This document shows, in pieces, positions 54,218-64,000 of a DNA stretch of 64,000 nt. The notes beneath the pieces were generated by a model. The model ran no database searches. It was not told the origin of the DNA and saw only the letters and a list, made by a program, of their open reading frames with translations. The DNA is from Protonemura montana (taxonomy: Eukaryota > Arthropoda > Insecta > Plecoptera > Nemouridae): contig CANOQG010000007.1 in the NCBI GenBank assembly GCA_947568835.1, positions 1,364,001 through 1,428,000 of the forward strand, written 5' to 3'. A program made the translations under genes and the position numbers. Numbering within the stretch: the stretch's first letter is position 1; every line of letters starts with the position of its first letter.

Positions 54218-56248
54218 TCCCATGTCCTGCCCCATGTTTTGCCCCATGTCCTGCCCCATGTCCTGTTATATGTCCTGTCCCATGTCCTGCCCCATGTCCT
54301 GCCCCATGTCCTGTCTCATGTCCTGCCTCATGTCCTACCCCATGTCCTGCCCTATGTCCTGCCCCATGTCCTGCCCCATGTCCTGCCCCATGTCCTGCCC
54401 CATGTCCTGCCCCATGTCCTTCCCCATGTCCTGCCCCATGGCCCATGTCCTGCCCCATGTCCTGCCCCTTGTCCTGTCCCATTTCCTGCCCCATGTCCTG
54501 CCCCATGTCCTGCCCCATGTCCTGCCCCATGTCCTGCCCCATGTCCTGCCCCATGTCCTGCCCCATGTCTTGCCCCATGTCCCGTGTCCTGCCCCATGTC
54601 CTGCCCCATGTCCTGCCCCATGTCCTGCCCTATGTCCTGTCTCATGTCCTGCCCCATGTCCTGCCCCATGTCCTGCCCCATGTCCTGCCCCATGTCCTGC
54701 CCCATGTCCTGCCCCATGTCCTGCCCCATGTCCTGCCCCATGTCCCATGTCCTGCCCCATGTCCTGCCCCATGTCCTGCCCCATGTCCTGCCCCATGTCC
54801 TGCCCCATGTCTTGCCCCATGTCCCATGTCCTGCCCCATGTCCTGCCCCATGTCCTACCCCATGTCCTGCCCTATGTCCTGTCTTATGTCCTGCCCCATG
54901 TCCTGCCCCATGTCCTGCTCCATGTCCTTCCCCTGTCCTGCCCTATGTCCCATGTCCTGCCCCATGTCCTGCCTCATGTCCTGCCCCATGTCCTGCCCTA
55001 TGTCCTGTCCCATGTCCTGCCCCATTTCCTGCCCCATCTCCTGCTCCATGTCCTGCCCCATGTCCTGCCCCATGTCCTGCCCCATGTCCTGTCCCATGTC
55101 CTGCCTCATGTCCTGCCCCATGTCCTGCCCCATGTCCTGCCCCATGTCCTGCCCCATGTCCTGTCCCATGTCCTGCCCCATGTCATGCCCCATGTCCTGC
55201 CCCATGTCCTGCCCCATGTCCCATGTCCTGCCCCATGTCCTGCCCTTTGTCCTGTCCCATTTCCTGCCCCATGTCCTGGCCTATGTCCCGCCCCATGTCC
55301 TGCCCCATGTCCTGCCCCATGTTCTGCCCCATGTCCTGTCCCATGTCTTGCCCCATGTCCCATGTCCTGCCCCATGTCCTGCCCCATGTCCTGCCCCATG
55401 TCCTTCCCTATGTCCTGCACCATGTCCTGCCCCATGTCCTGCCCTATGTCCTGTCCCATGTCCTGTCCCATGTCATGTCCCATGTCCTGCTCCATGTCCT
55501 GCCCCATGTCCTGCCCCAAGTCCCATGTCCTGCCCCATGTCCTGCCCCATGTCCTGCCCCATGTCCTGCTCCATGTCCTCCCCCTGTCCTGCCTCATGTC
55601 CCATGTCCTTCCCCATGTCCTGCCCCATGTCCTGCCCCATGTCCTGCCCCATGTCCTGTCCCATGTCCTGCCCCATGTTTTGCCCCATGTCCTGCCCCAT
55701 GTCCTGTAATATGTCCTGTCCCATGTCCTGCCCCATGTCCTGCCCCATGTCCTGTCTCATGTCCTGCCTCATGTCCTACCCCATGTCCTGCCCTATGTCC
55801 TGCCCCATGTCCTGCCCCATGTCCTGCCCCATGTCCTGCCCCATGTCCTGCCCCATGTCCTGCCCCATGTCCTGCCCCATGGCCCATGTCCTGCCCCATG
55901 TCCTGCCCCTTGTCCTGTCCCATTTCCTGCCCCATGTCCTGCCCCATGTCCTGCCCCATGTCCTGCCCCATGTCCTGCCCCATGTCCTGCCCCATGTCCT
56001 GCCCCATGTCTTGCCCCATGTCCCGTGTCCTGCCCCATGTCCTGCCCCATGTCCTGCCCCATGTCCTGCCCTATGTCCTGTCTCATGTCCTGCCCCATGT
56101 CCTGCCCCATGTCCTGTCCCATGTCATGTCCCTTGTCCTGCTCCATGTCCTGCCCCATGTCCTGCCCCATGGCCTGCCCTATGTCCTGCCCCATGTCCTG
56201 CCCCATGTCCTGCCCCATGTCCTGCCCCATGTCCTGCCCCATGTCCTG
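54218..56248 (+). repeat. Continuation of the large duplicon (matches 18339-20381)
   Basis: The offset is 35,879 bp, which equals 27,395 plus 8,484, and becomes 35,867 after one lost 12-bp unit near 55.0 kb. Private changes are TGTTATATG at 54264 in place of TGTAATATG, and a CCAAGTCCC near 55518 in place of CCATGTCCC. It ends at 56249, where TGTCCC replaces TGCCCC and another block begins. Confidence 0.88.
54264..54275 (+). other. Private AAT-marker variant TGTTATATG
   Basis: This is the only marker of this form in the window. It corresponds to TGTAATATG at 18385. The A to T change removes the TAA, which lets the open frame around it continue to 55709. Confidence 0.92.
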
Positions 56249-56584
56249 TCCCATGTCCTGCCCCATGTCCTGCCCCATGTCCTGCTTCAAGTCCTGCCTC
56301 ATGTCCTGCCCCATGTCCTGCCCCATGTCCTGCCCCATGTCCTGCCCCATGTCCTGCCCCATGTCCTGCCCCATGTCCTGCCCCATGTCCTGCCCCATGT
56401 CCTGCCCCATGTCCTGTCCCATGTCCTGCCCCATGTCCTGCCCCATGTCCTGCTTCAAGTCCTGCCTCATGTCCTGCCCCATGTCCTGCCCCATGTCCTG
56501 CCCCATGTCCTGCCCCATGTCCTGCCGTATGTCCTGCACCATGTCCTGCCCCATGTCCTGCCCTATGTCCTGTCCCATGTCCTG
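56249..56584 (+). repeat. 168-bp tandem duplication (2 copies) at a block junction
   Basis: CTTCAAG landmarks lie at 56285 and 56453, exactly fourteen 12-bp units apart. This pair sits right at the switch between the 18339-20381-like block and the 13091-like block, so it is probably a by-product of that exchange. Confidence 0.88.
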
Positions 56585-59500
56585 TCCCATGTCATGTCCC
56601 ATGTCCTGCTCCATGTCCTGCCCCATGTCCAGCCCCATGTCCCATGTCCTGCCCCAGGTCCTGCCCCATGTCCTGCCCCATGTCCTGCTCCATGTCCTCC
56701 CCCTGTCCTGCCTCATGTCCCATGTCCTTCCCCATGTCCTGCCCCATGTCCTGCCCCATGTCCTGCCCCATGTCCTGTCCCATGTCCTGCCCCATGTTTT
56801 GCCCCATGTCCTGCCCCATGTCCTGCAATATGTCCTGTCCCATGTCTTGCCCCATGTCCTGCCCCATGTCCTGTCTCATGTCCTGCCTCATGTCCTACCC
56901 CATGTCCTGCCCTATGTCCTGCCCCATGTCCTGCCCCATGTCCTGCCCCATGTCCTGCCCCATGTCCTGCCCCATGTCCTGCCCCATGTCCTGCCCCATG
57001 GCCCATGTCCTGCCCCATGTCCTGCCCCTTGTCCTGTCCCATTTCCTGCCCCATGTCCTGCCCCATGTCCTGCCCCATGTCCTGCCCCATGTCCTGCCCC
57101 ATGTCCTGCCCCATGTCCTGCCCCATGTCTTGCCCCATTTCCCGTGTCCTGCCCCATGTCCTGCCCCATGTCCTGCCCCATGTCCTGCCCTATGTCCTGT
57201 CTTATGTCCTGCCCCATGTCCTGCCCCATGTCCTGTCCCATGTCATGTCCCATGTCCTGCTCCATGTCCTGCCCCATGTCCTGCCCCATGGCCTGCCCTA
57301 TGTCCTGCCTCATGTCCTGCCCCATGTCCTGCCCCATGTCCTGCCCCATGTCCTGCCCCATGTCCTGCCCCATGTCCCATGTCCTGCCCCATGTCCTGCC
57401 CCATGTCCTGCCCCATGTCCTGCCCCATGTCCTGCCCTATGTCCTGTCCCATGTCCTGCCCCATTTCCTGCCCCATCTCCTGCTCCATGTCCTGCCCCAT
57501 GTCCTGCCCCATGTCCCATGTCCTGCCCCATGTCCTGCCCCATGTCCTGTCCCATGTCCTGCCTCATGTCCTGCCCCATGTCCTGCCCCATGTCCTGCCC
57601 CATGTCCTGCCCCATGTCCTGTCCCATGTCTTGCCCCATGTCCCATGTCCTGCCCCATGTCCTGCCCCATGTCCTGCCCCATGTCCTTCCCTATGTCCTG
57701 TCCCATGACCTGCCCCATGTCCTGTCCCATGTCCTGCCTCATGTCCTGCCCCATGTACTGCCCCATGTCCTGCCCCATGTCCTGCCCCATGTCCTGCCCC
57801 ATGTCCTGTCCCATGTCCTGCCCCATGTCCTGCCCCATGTCCTGCTTCAAGTCCTGCCTCATGTCCTGCCCCATGTCCTGCCCCATGTCCTGCCCCATGT
57901 CCTGCCGTATGTCCTGCACCATGTCCTGCCCCATGTCCTGCCCTATGTCCTGTCCCATGTCCTGTCCCATGTCATGTCCCATGTCCTGCTCCATGTCCTG
58001 CCCCATGTCCTGCCCCATGTCCCATGTCCTGCCCCATGTCCTGCCCCATGTCCTGCCCCATGTCCTGCTCCATGTCCTCCCCCTGTCCTGCCTCATGTCC
58101 CATGTCCTTCCCCACGTCCTGCCCCATGTCCTGCCCCATGTCCTGCCCCATGTCCTGTCCCATGTCCTGCCCCATGTTTTGCCCCATGTCCTGCCCCATG
58201 TCCTGCAATATATCCTGTCCCATGTCCTGCCCCATGTCCTGCCCCATGTCCTGTCTCATGTCCTGCCTCATGTCCTACCCCATGTCCTGCCCTATGTCCT
58301 GCCCCATGTCCTGCCCCATGTCCTGCCCCATGTCCTGCCCCATGTCCTGCCCCATGTCCTGCCCCATGTCCTGCCCCATGTCCTGCCCCATGTCCTGCCC
58401 CATGTCCTGCCCCATGGCCCATGTCCTGCCCCATGTCCTGCCCCTTGTCCTGTCCCATTTCCTGCCCCATGTCCTGCCCCATGTCCTGCCCCATGTCCTT
58501 ACCCATGTCCTGCCCCATGTCCTGCCCCATGTCCTGCCCCATGTCTTGCCCCATGTCCCGTGTCCTGCCCCATGTCCTGCCCCATGTCCTGCCCCATGTC
58601 CTGCCCTATGTCCTGTCTCATGTCCTGCCCCATGTCCTGCCCCATGTCCTGTCCCATGTCATGTCCCTTGTCCTGCTCCATGTCCTGCCCCATGTCCTGC
58701 CCCATGGCCTGCCCTATGTCCTGCCCCATGTCCTGCCCCATGTCCTGCCCCATGTCCTGCCCCATGTCCTGCCCCATGTCCTGCCCCATGTCCCATGTCC
58801 TGTCCCATGTCTTGCCCCATGTCCCATGTCCTGCCCCATGTCCTGCCCCATGTCCTACCCCATGTCCTGCCCTATGTCCTGTCTTATGTCCTGCCCCATG
58901 TCCTGCCCCATGTCCTGCTCCATGTCCTTCCCCTGTCCTGCCCTATGTCCCATGTCCTGCCCCATGTCCTGCCTCATGTCCTGCCCCATGTCCTGCCCTA
59001 TGTCCTGTCCCATGTCCTGCCCCATTTCCTGCCCCATCTCCTGCTCCATGTCCTGCCCCATGTCCTGCCCCATGTCCCATGTCCTGCCCCATGTCCTGCC
59101 CCATGTCCTGTCCCATGTCCTGCCTCATGTCCTGCCCCATGTCCTGCCCCATGTCCTGCCCCATGTCCTGCCCCATGTCCTGTCCCATGTCCTGCCCCAT
59201 GTCATGCCCCATGTCCTGCCCCATGTCCTGCCCCATGTCCCATGTCCTGCCCCATGTCCTGCCCTTTGTCCTGTCCCATTTCCTGCCCCATGTCCTGGCC
59301 TATGTCCCGCCCCATGTCCTGCCCCATGTCCTGCCCCATGTTCTCCCCCATGTCCTGTCCCATGTCTTGCCCCATGTCCCATGTCCTGCCCCATGTCCTG
59401 CCCCATGTCCTGCCCCATGTCCTTCCCTATGTCCTGTCCCATGTCCTGCCCCATGTCCTGTCCCATGTCCTGCCTCATGTCCTGCCCCATGTACTGCCCC

Positions 59501-62500
59501 ATGTCCTGCCCCATGTCCTGCCCCATGTCCTGCCCCATGTCCTGTCCCATGTCCTGCCCCATGTCCTGCCCCATGTCCTGCTTCAAGTCCTGCCTCATGT
59601 CCTGCCCCATGTCCTGCCCCATGTCCTGCCCCATGTCCTGCCCCATGTCCTGCCGTATGTCCTGCACCATGTCCTGCCCCATGTCCTGCCCTATGTCCTG
59701 TCCCATGTCCTGTCCCATGTCATGTCCCATGTCCTGCTCCATGTCCTGCCCCATGTCCTGCCCCATGTCCCATGTCCTGCCCCAGGTCCTGCCCCATGTC
59801 CTGCCCCATGTCCTGCTCCATGTCCTCCCCCTGTCCTGCCTCATGTCCCATGTCCTTCCCCATGTCCTGCCCCATGTCCTGCCCCATGTCCTGCCCCATG
59901 TCCTGTCCCATGTCCTGCCCCATGTTTTGCCCCATGTCCTGCCCCATGTCCTGCAATATGTCCTGTCCCATGTCTTGCCCCATGTCCTGCCCCATGTCCT
60001 GTCTCATGTCCTGCCTCATGTCCTACCCCATGTCCTGCCCTATGTCCTGCCCCATGTCCTGCCCCATGTCCTGCCCCATGTCCTGCCCCATGTCCTGCCC
60101 CATGTCCTGCCCCATGTCCTGCCCCATGGCCCATGTCCTGCCCCATGTCCTGCCCCTTGTCCTGTCCCATTTCCTGCCCCATGTCCTGCCCCATGTCCTG
60201 CCCCATGTCCTGCCCCATGTCCTGCCCCATGTCCTGCCCCATGTCCTGCCCCATGTCTTGCCCCATTTCCCGTGTCCTGCCCCATGTCCTGCCCCATGTC
60301 CTGCCCCATGTCCTGCCCTATGTCCTGTCTTATGTCCTGTCCCATGTCCTGCCCCATGTCCTGTCCCATGTCATGTCCCATGTCCTGCTCCATGTCCTGC
60401 CCCATGTCCTGCCCCATGGCCTGCCCTATGTCCTGCCTCATGTCCTGCCCCATGTCCTGCCCCATGTCCTGCCCCATGTCCTGCCCCATGTCCTGCCCCA
60501 TGTCCCATGTCCTGCCCCATGTCCTGCCCCATGTCCTGCCCTTTGTCCTGCCCCATGTCCTGCCCTATGTCCTGTCCCATGTCCTGCCCCATTTCCTGCC
60601 CCATCTCCTGCTCCATGTCCTGCCCCATGTCCTGCCCCATGTCCTGTCCCATGTCCTGCCTCATGTCCTGCCCCATGTCCTGCCCCATGTCCTGCCCCAT
60701 GTCCTGCCCCATGTCCTGTCCCATGTCCTGCCCCATGTCATGCCCCATGTCCTGCCCCATGTCCTGCCCCATGTCCCATGTCCTGCCCCATGTCCTGCCC
60801 TTTGTCCTGTCCCATTTCCTGCCCCATGTCCTGGCCTATGTCCCGCCCCATGTCCTGCCCCATGTCCTGCCCCATGTCCTGCCCCATGTCCTGCCCCATG
60901 TCCTGCCCCATGTCCTGCCCTATGTCCTGCCCCATGTCCTGCCCCATGTCCTGCCCCATGTCCTGCCCTATGTCCTGCCCCATGTCCTGCCCCATGTCCT
61001 GCCCTATGTCCTGTCCCATGTCCTGTCCCATGTCATATCCCATGTCCTGCTCCATGTCCTGCCCCATGTCCTGCCCCATGTCCTGCCCTATGTCCTGCCC
61101 CATGTCCTGCCCCATGTCCTGCCCCATGTCCTGCTCCATGTCCTGCCCCATGTCCCATGTCCTGCCCCATGTCCTGCCCCATGTCCTGTCCCATGTCCTG
61201 CCTCATGTCCTGCCCCATGTACTGCCCCATGTCCTGCCCCATGTCCTGCCCCATGTCCTGCCCCATGTCCTGTCCCATGTCCTGCCCCATGTCCTGCCCC
61301 ATGTCCTGCTTCAAGTCCTGCCTCATGTCCTGCCCCATGTCCTGCCCCATGTCCTGCCGCATGTCCTGCCCCATGTCCTGCCGTATGTCCTGCACCATGT
61401 CCTGCCCCATGTCCTGCCCTATGTCCTGTCCCATGTCCTGTCCCATGTCATGTCCCATGTCCTGCTCCATGTCCTGCCCCATGTCCTGCCCCATGTCCCA
61501 TGTCCTGCCCCATGTCCTGCCCCATGTCCTGCCCCATGTCCTGCTCCATGTCCTCCCCCTGTCCTGCCTCATGTCCCATGTCCTTCCCCATGTCCTGCCC
61601 CATGTCCTGCCCCATGTCCTGCCCCATGTCCTGTCCCATGTCCTGCCCCATGTTTTGCCCCATGTCCTGCCCCATGTCCTGTAATATGTCCTGTCCCATG
61701 TCCTGCCCCATGTCCTGCCCCATGTCCTGTCTCATGTCCTGCCTCATGTCCTACCCCATGTCCTGCCCTATGTCCTGCCCCATGTCCTGCCCCATGTCCT
61801 GCCCCATGTCCTGCCCCATGTCCTGCCCCATGTCCTTCCCCATGTCCTGCCCCATGGCCCATGTCCTGCCCCATGTCCTGCCCCTTGTCCTGTCCCATTT
61901 CCTGCCCCATGTCCTGCCCCATGTCCTGCCCCATGTCCTGCCCCATGTCCTGCCCCATGTCCTGCCCCATGTCCTGCCCCATGTCTTGCCCCATGTCCCG
62001 TGTCCTGCCCCATGTCCTGCCCCATGTCCTGCCCCATGTCCTGCCCTATGTCCTGTCTCATGTCCTGCCCCATGTCCTGCCCCATGTCCTGCCCCATGTC
62101 CTGCCCCATGTCCTGCCCCATGTCCTGCCCCATGTCCTGCCCCATGTCCTGCCCCATGTCCCATGTCCTGCCCCATGTCCTGCCCCATGTCCTGCCCCAT
62201 GTCCTGCCCCATGTCCTGCCCCATGTCTTGCCCCATGTCCCATGTCCTGCCCCATGTCCTGCCCCATGTCCTACCCCATGTCCTGCCCTATGTCCTGTCT
62301 TATGTCCTGCCCCATGTCCTGCCCCATGTCCTGCTCCATGTCCTTCCCCTGTCCTGCCCTATGTCCCATGTCCTGCCCCATGTCCTGCCTCATGTCCTGC
62401 CCCATGTCCTGCCCTATGTCCTGTCCCATGTCCTGCCCCATTTCCTGCCCCATCTCCTGCTCCATGTCCTGCCCCATGTCCTGCCCCATGTCCTGCCCCA

Positions 62501-64000
62501 TGTCCTGTCCCATGTCCTGCCTCATGTCCTGCCCCATGTCCTGCCCCATGTCCTGCCCCATGTCCTGCCCCATGTCCTGTCCCATGTCCTGCCCCATGTC
62601 ATGCCCCATGTCCTGCCCCATGTCCTGCCCCATGTCCCATGTCCTGCCCCATGTCCTGCCCTTTGTCCTGTCCCATTTCCTGCCCCATGTCCTGGCCTAT
62701 GTCCCGCCCCATGTCCTGCCCCATGTCCTGCCCCATGTTCTGCCCCATGTCCTGTCCCATGTCTTGCCCCATGTCCCATGTCCTGCCCCATGTCCTGCCC
62801 CATGTCCTGCCCCATGTCCTTCCCTATGTCCTGCACCATGTCCTGCCCCATGTCCTGCCCTATGTCCTGTCCCATGTCCTGTCCCATGTCATGTCCCATG
62901 TCCTGCTCCATGTCCTGCCCCATGTCCTGCCCCATGTCCCATGTCCTGCCCCATGTCCTGCCCCATGTCCTGCCCCATGTCCTGCTCCATGTCCTCCCCC
63001 TGTCCTGCCTCATGTCCCATGTCCTTCCCCATGTCCTGCCCCATGTCCTGCCCCATGTCCTGCCCCATGTCCTGTCCCATGTCCTGCCCCATGTTTTGCC
63101 CCATGTCCTGCCCCATGTCCTGTAATATGTCCTGTCCCATGTCCTGCCCCATGTCCTGCCCCATGTCCTGTCTCATGTCCTGCCTCATGTCCTACCCCAT
63201 GTCCTGCCCTATGTCCTGCCCCATGTCCTGCCCCATGTCCTGCCCCATGTCCTGCCCCATGTCCTGCCCCATGTCCTGCCCCATGTCCTGCCCCATGGCC
63301 CATGTCCTGCCCCATGTCCTGCCCCTTGTCCTGTCCCATTTCCTGCCCCATGTCCTGCCCCATGTCCTGCCCCATGTCCTGCCCCATGTCCTGCCCCATG
63401 TCCTGCCCCATGTCCTGCCCCATGTCTTGCCCCATGTCCCGTGTCCTGCCCCATGTCCTGCCCCATGTCCTGCCCCATGTCCTGCCCTATGTCCTGTCTC
63501 ATGTCCTGCCCCATGTCCTGCCCCATGTCCTGTCCCATGTCATGTCCCTTGTCCTGCTCCATGTCCTGCCCCATGTCCTGCCCCATGGCCTGCCCTATGT
63601 CCTGCCCCATGTCCTGCCCCATGTCCTGCCCCATGTCCTGCCCCATGTCCTGCCCCATGTCCTGCCCCATGTCCCATGTCCTGCCCCATGTCCTGCCCCA
63701 TGTCCTGCCCCATGTCCTGCCCCATGTCCTGCCCCATGTCTTGCCCCATGTCCCATGTCCTGCCCCATGTCCTGCCCCATGTCCTACCCCATGTCCTGCC
63801 CTATGTCCTGTCTTATGTCCTGCCCCATGTCCTGCCCCATGTCCCATGTCCTGCCCCATGTCCTGCCCCATGTCCTGCCCCATGTCCTGCCCCATGTCCT
63901 GCCCCATGTCTTGCCCCATGTCCCATGTCCTGCCCCATGTCCTGCCCCATGTCCTACCCCATGTCCTGCCCTATGTCCTGTCTTATGTCCTGCCCCATGT
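56417..64000 (+). repeat. Block homologous to 13091-20717
   Basis: The offset is 43,326 bp up to about 60.6 kb, then 43,295 after a 31-bp loss (one 7-bp and two 12-bp units), then 43,283 after a 12-bp loss near 62.4 kb. It contains a fifth, slightly shortened version of the 4,242-bp block (57423-61633, 4,211 bp). A private T to C change at about 58114 makes ACGT, one of the rare CpGs. It runs off the window end. Confidence 0.88.
63669..64000 (+). repeat. 170-bp tandem duplication, third occurrence, cut by window end
   Basis: CTACCCC landmarks lie at 63784 and 63954, 170 bp apart. The second copy is incomplete because the window stops. Confidence 0.88.

Larger units (their letters stand above)
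1..64000 (+). repeat. 12-bp minisatellite/satellite array filling the window
   Basis: Every line of the window is made of the 12-mer ATGTCCTGCCCC or a close variant, head-to-tail and always in the same orientation. Common one-base variants are TGCCCT, TGTCCC, TGCTCC and TGCCTC in the second half of the unit, and TTTCC, TACTG or TCATG in the first half. Length variants are a 7-bp unit (ATGTCCC, a 5-bp loss) and an 11-bp unit missing the leading A. The consensus is about 67% G+C, has no CpG, and shows strong strand bias (C far above G on +). No unique sequence interrupts it, so there is no non-repeat stretch to describe. It is probably part of a larger array because both window edges are inside the repeat. 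The species and chromosomal location cannot be read from the sequence. Confidence 0.99.

Noticed and set aside
55793-56716. Reverse-strand frames coding GQDM/GAGH/GRTW repeats, longest 307 codons
   Set aside because: These are the complement of the same repeat. Their ends are set by rare variant units, and nothing suggests coding.
34934-61684. 8,916-codon open frame on the + strand and other very long frames (for example 37717-57708, 7539-18389, 10322-21544)
   Set aside because: They follow from a stop-free 12-mer. All six frames are open, the frame switches at every 7- or 11-bp unit, and the translation is only MSCP/HVLP/PCPA repeats with no domain, signal peptide or conserved start.
1-64000. 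CRISPR-like array
   Set aside because: There are no spacers. Repeat units are contiguous 12-mers, and there is no leader or cas gene.
1-64000. Telomere repeat
   Set aside because: The unit is 12 bp, and neither TTAGGG nor TTTAGGG nor their complements appear. A subtelomeric location is possible but not shown.
1-64000. p53 half-sites or PRDM9 13-mer motif in each unit
   Set aside because: CATG is flanked by pyrimidines on its left, so the purine half of a p53 site is absent. I could not fit the degenerate CCNCCNTNNCCNC motif to the consensus unit or to the CTCCCCCTG variants.
1-64000. Simple assembly collapse or copy-paste artefact explaining all duplications
   Set aside because: Not excluded, but private substitutions and small indels distinguish most block copies, and the junctions differ from one another. 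The 4,242-bp triplication remains the part most at risk of being an artefact.

Overview
The whole 64,000-base window is one tandem repeat. No unique sequence, gene, RNA gene or transposable element can be supported on either strand. The building block is a 12-bp unit, read here as ATGTCCTGCCCC on the + strand. It repeats head-to-tail from the first base to the last with scattered substitutions and two recurrent length variants: a 7-bp unit (ATGTCCC) and an 11-bp unit that has lost its first A. The consensus is 8/12 G+C and pyrimidine-rich on the + strand (C6 T3 G2 A1). It contains no CpG, and its complement carries a GGGG tract every 12 bp. This is a minisatellite or satellite array of the kind found in eukaryotic nuclear genomes (heterochromatin, subtelomeres, large VNTR loci). 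Nothing in the window identifies the species.

The consensus has no stop codon in any of its six frames, so very long open frames appear everywhere, the longest nearly 27 kb. They translate as MSCP, HVLP or PCPA tetrapeptide repeats on + and GQDM, GAGH or GRTW repeats on -. The 7-bp and 11-bp units move the frame, so each long frame switches between tetrapeptides. I treat all of these as by-products of the repeat and annotate no CDS.

The structure of interest is the higher-order arrangement. Variant 12-mers act as landmarks and show nested duplications. Monomers of about 1.4-1.75 kb carry one AAT-type marker unit. About 7-kb units lie at 1-7189 and 7190-14304. A 3,128-bp tandem duplication covers 11177-17432. 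A 1,702-bp periodicity and a roughly 4.75-kb duplication fill 18.7-26.6 kb. A very large duplication has an offset of 27,395 bp: 1-18338 recurs at 27396-45733 with only four substitutions found. Just after that, a 4,242-bp block occurs three times in direct succession (41492-54217). The large duplicon then resumes at 54218-56248, matching 18339-20381. The sequence next jumps back, and 56417-64000 is collinear with 13091-20717 with two small deletions. Smaller tandem duplications of 206, 170, 241 and 168 bp sit inside these blocks.

The overall picture is an actively rearranging minisatellite with very recent segmental duplication, or an assembly that has partly multiplied such a locus. The sequence alone cannot separate the two. 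A few private substitutions between copies argue against a pure copy-paste artefact.
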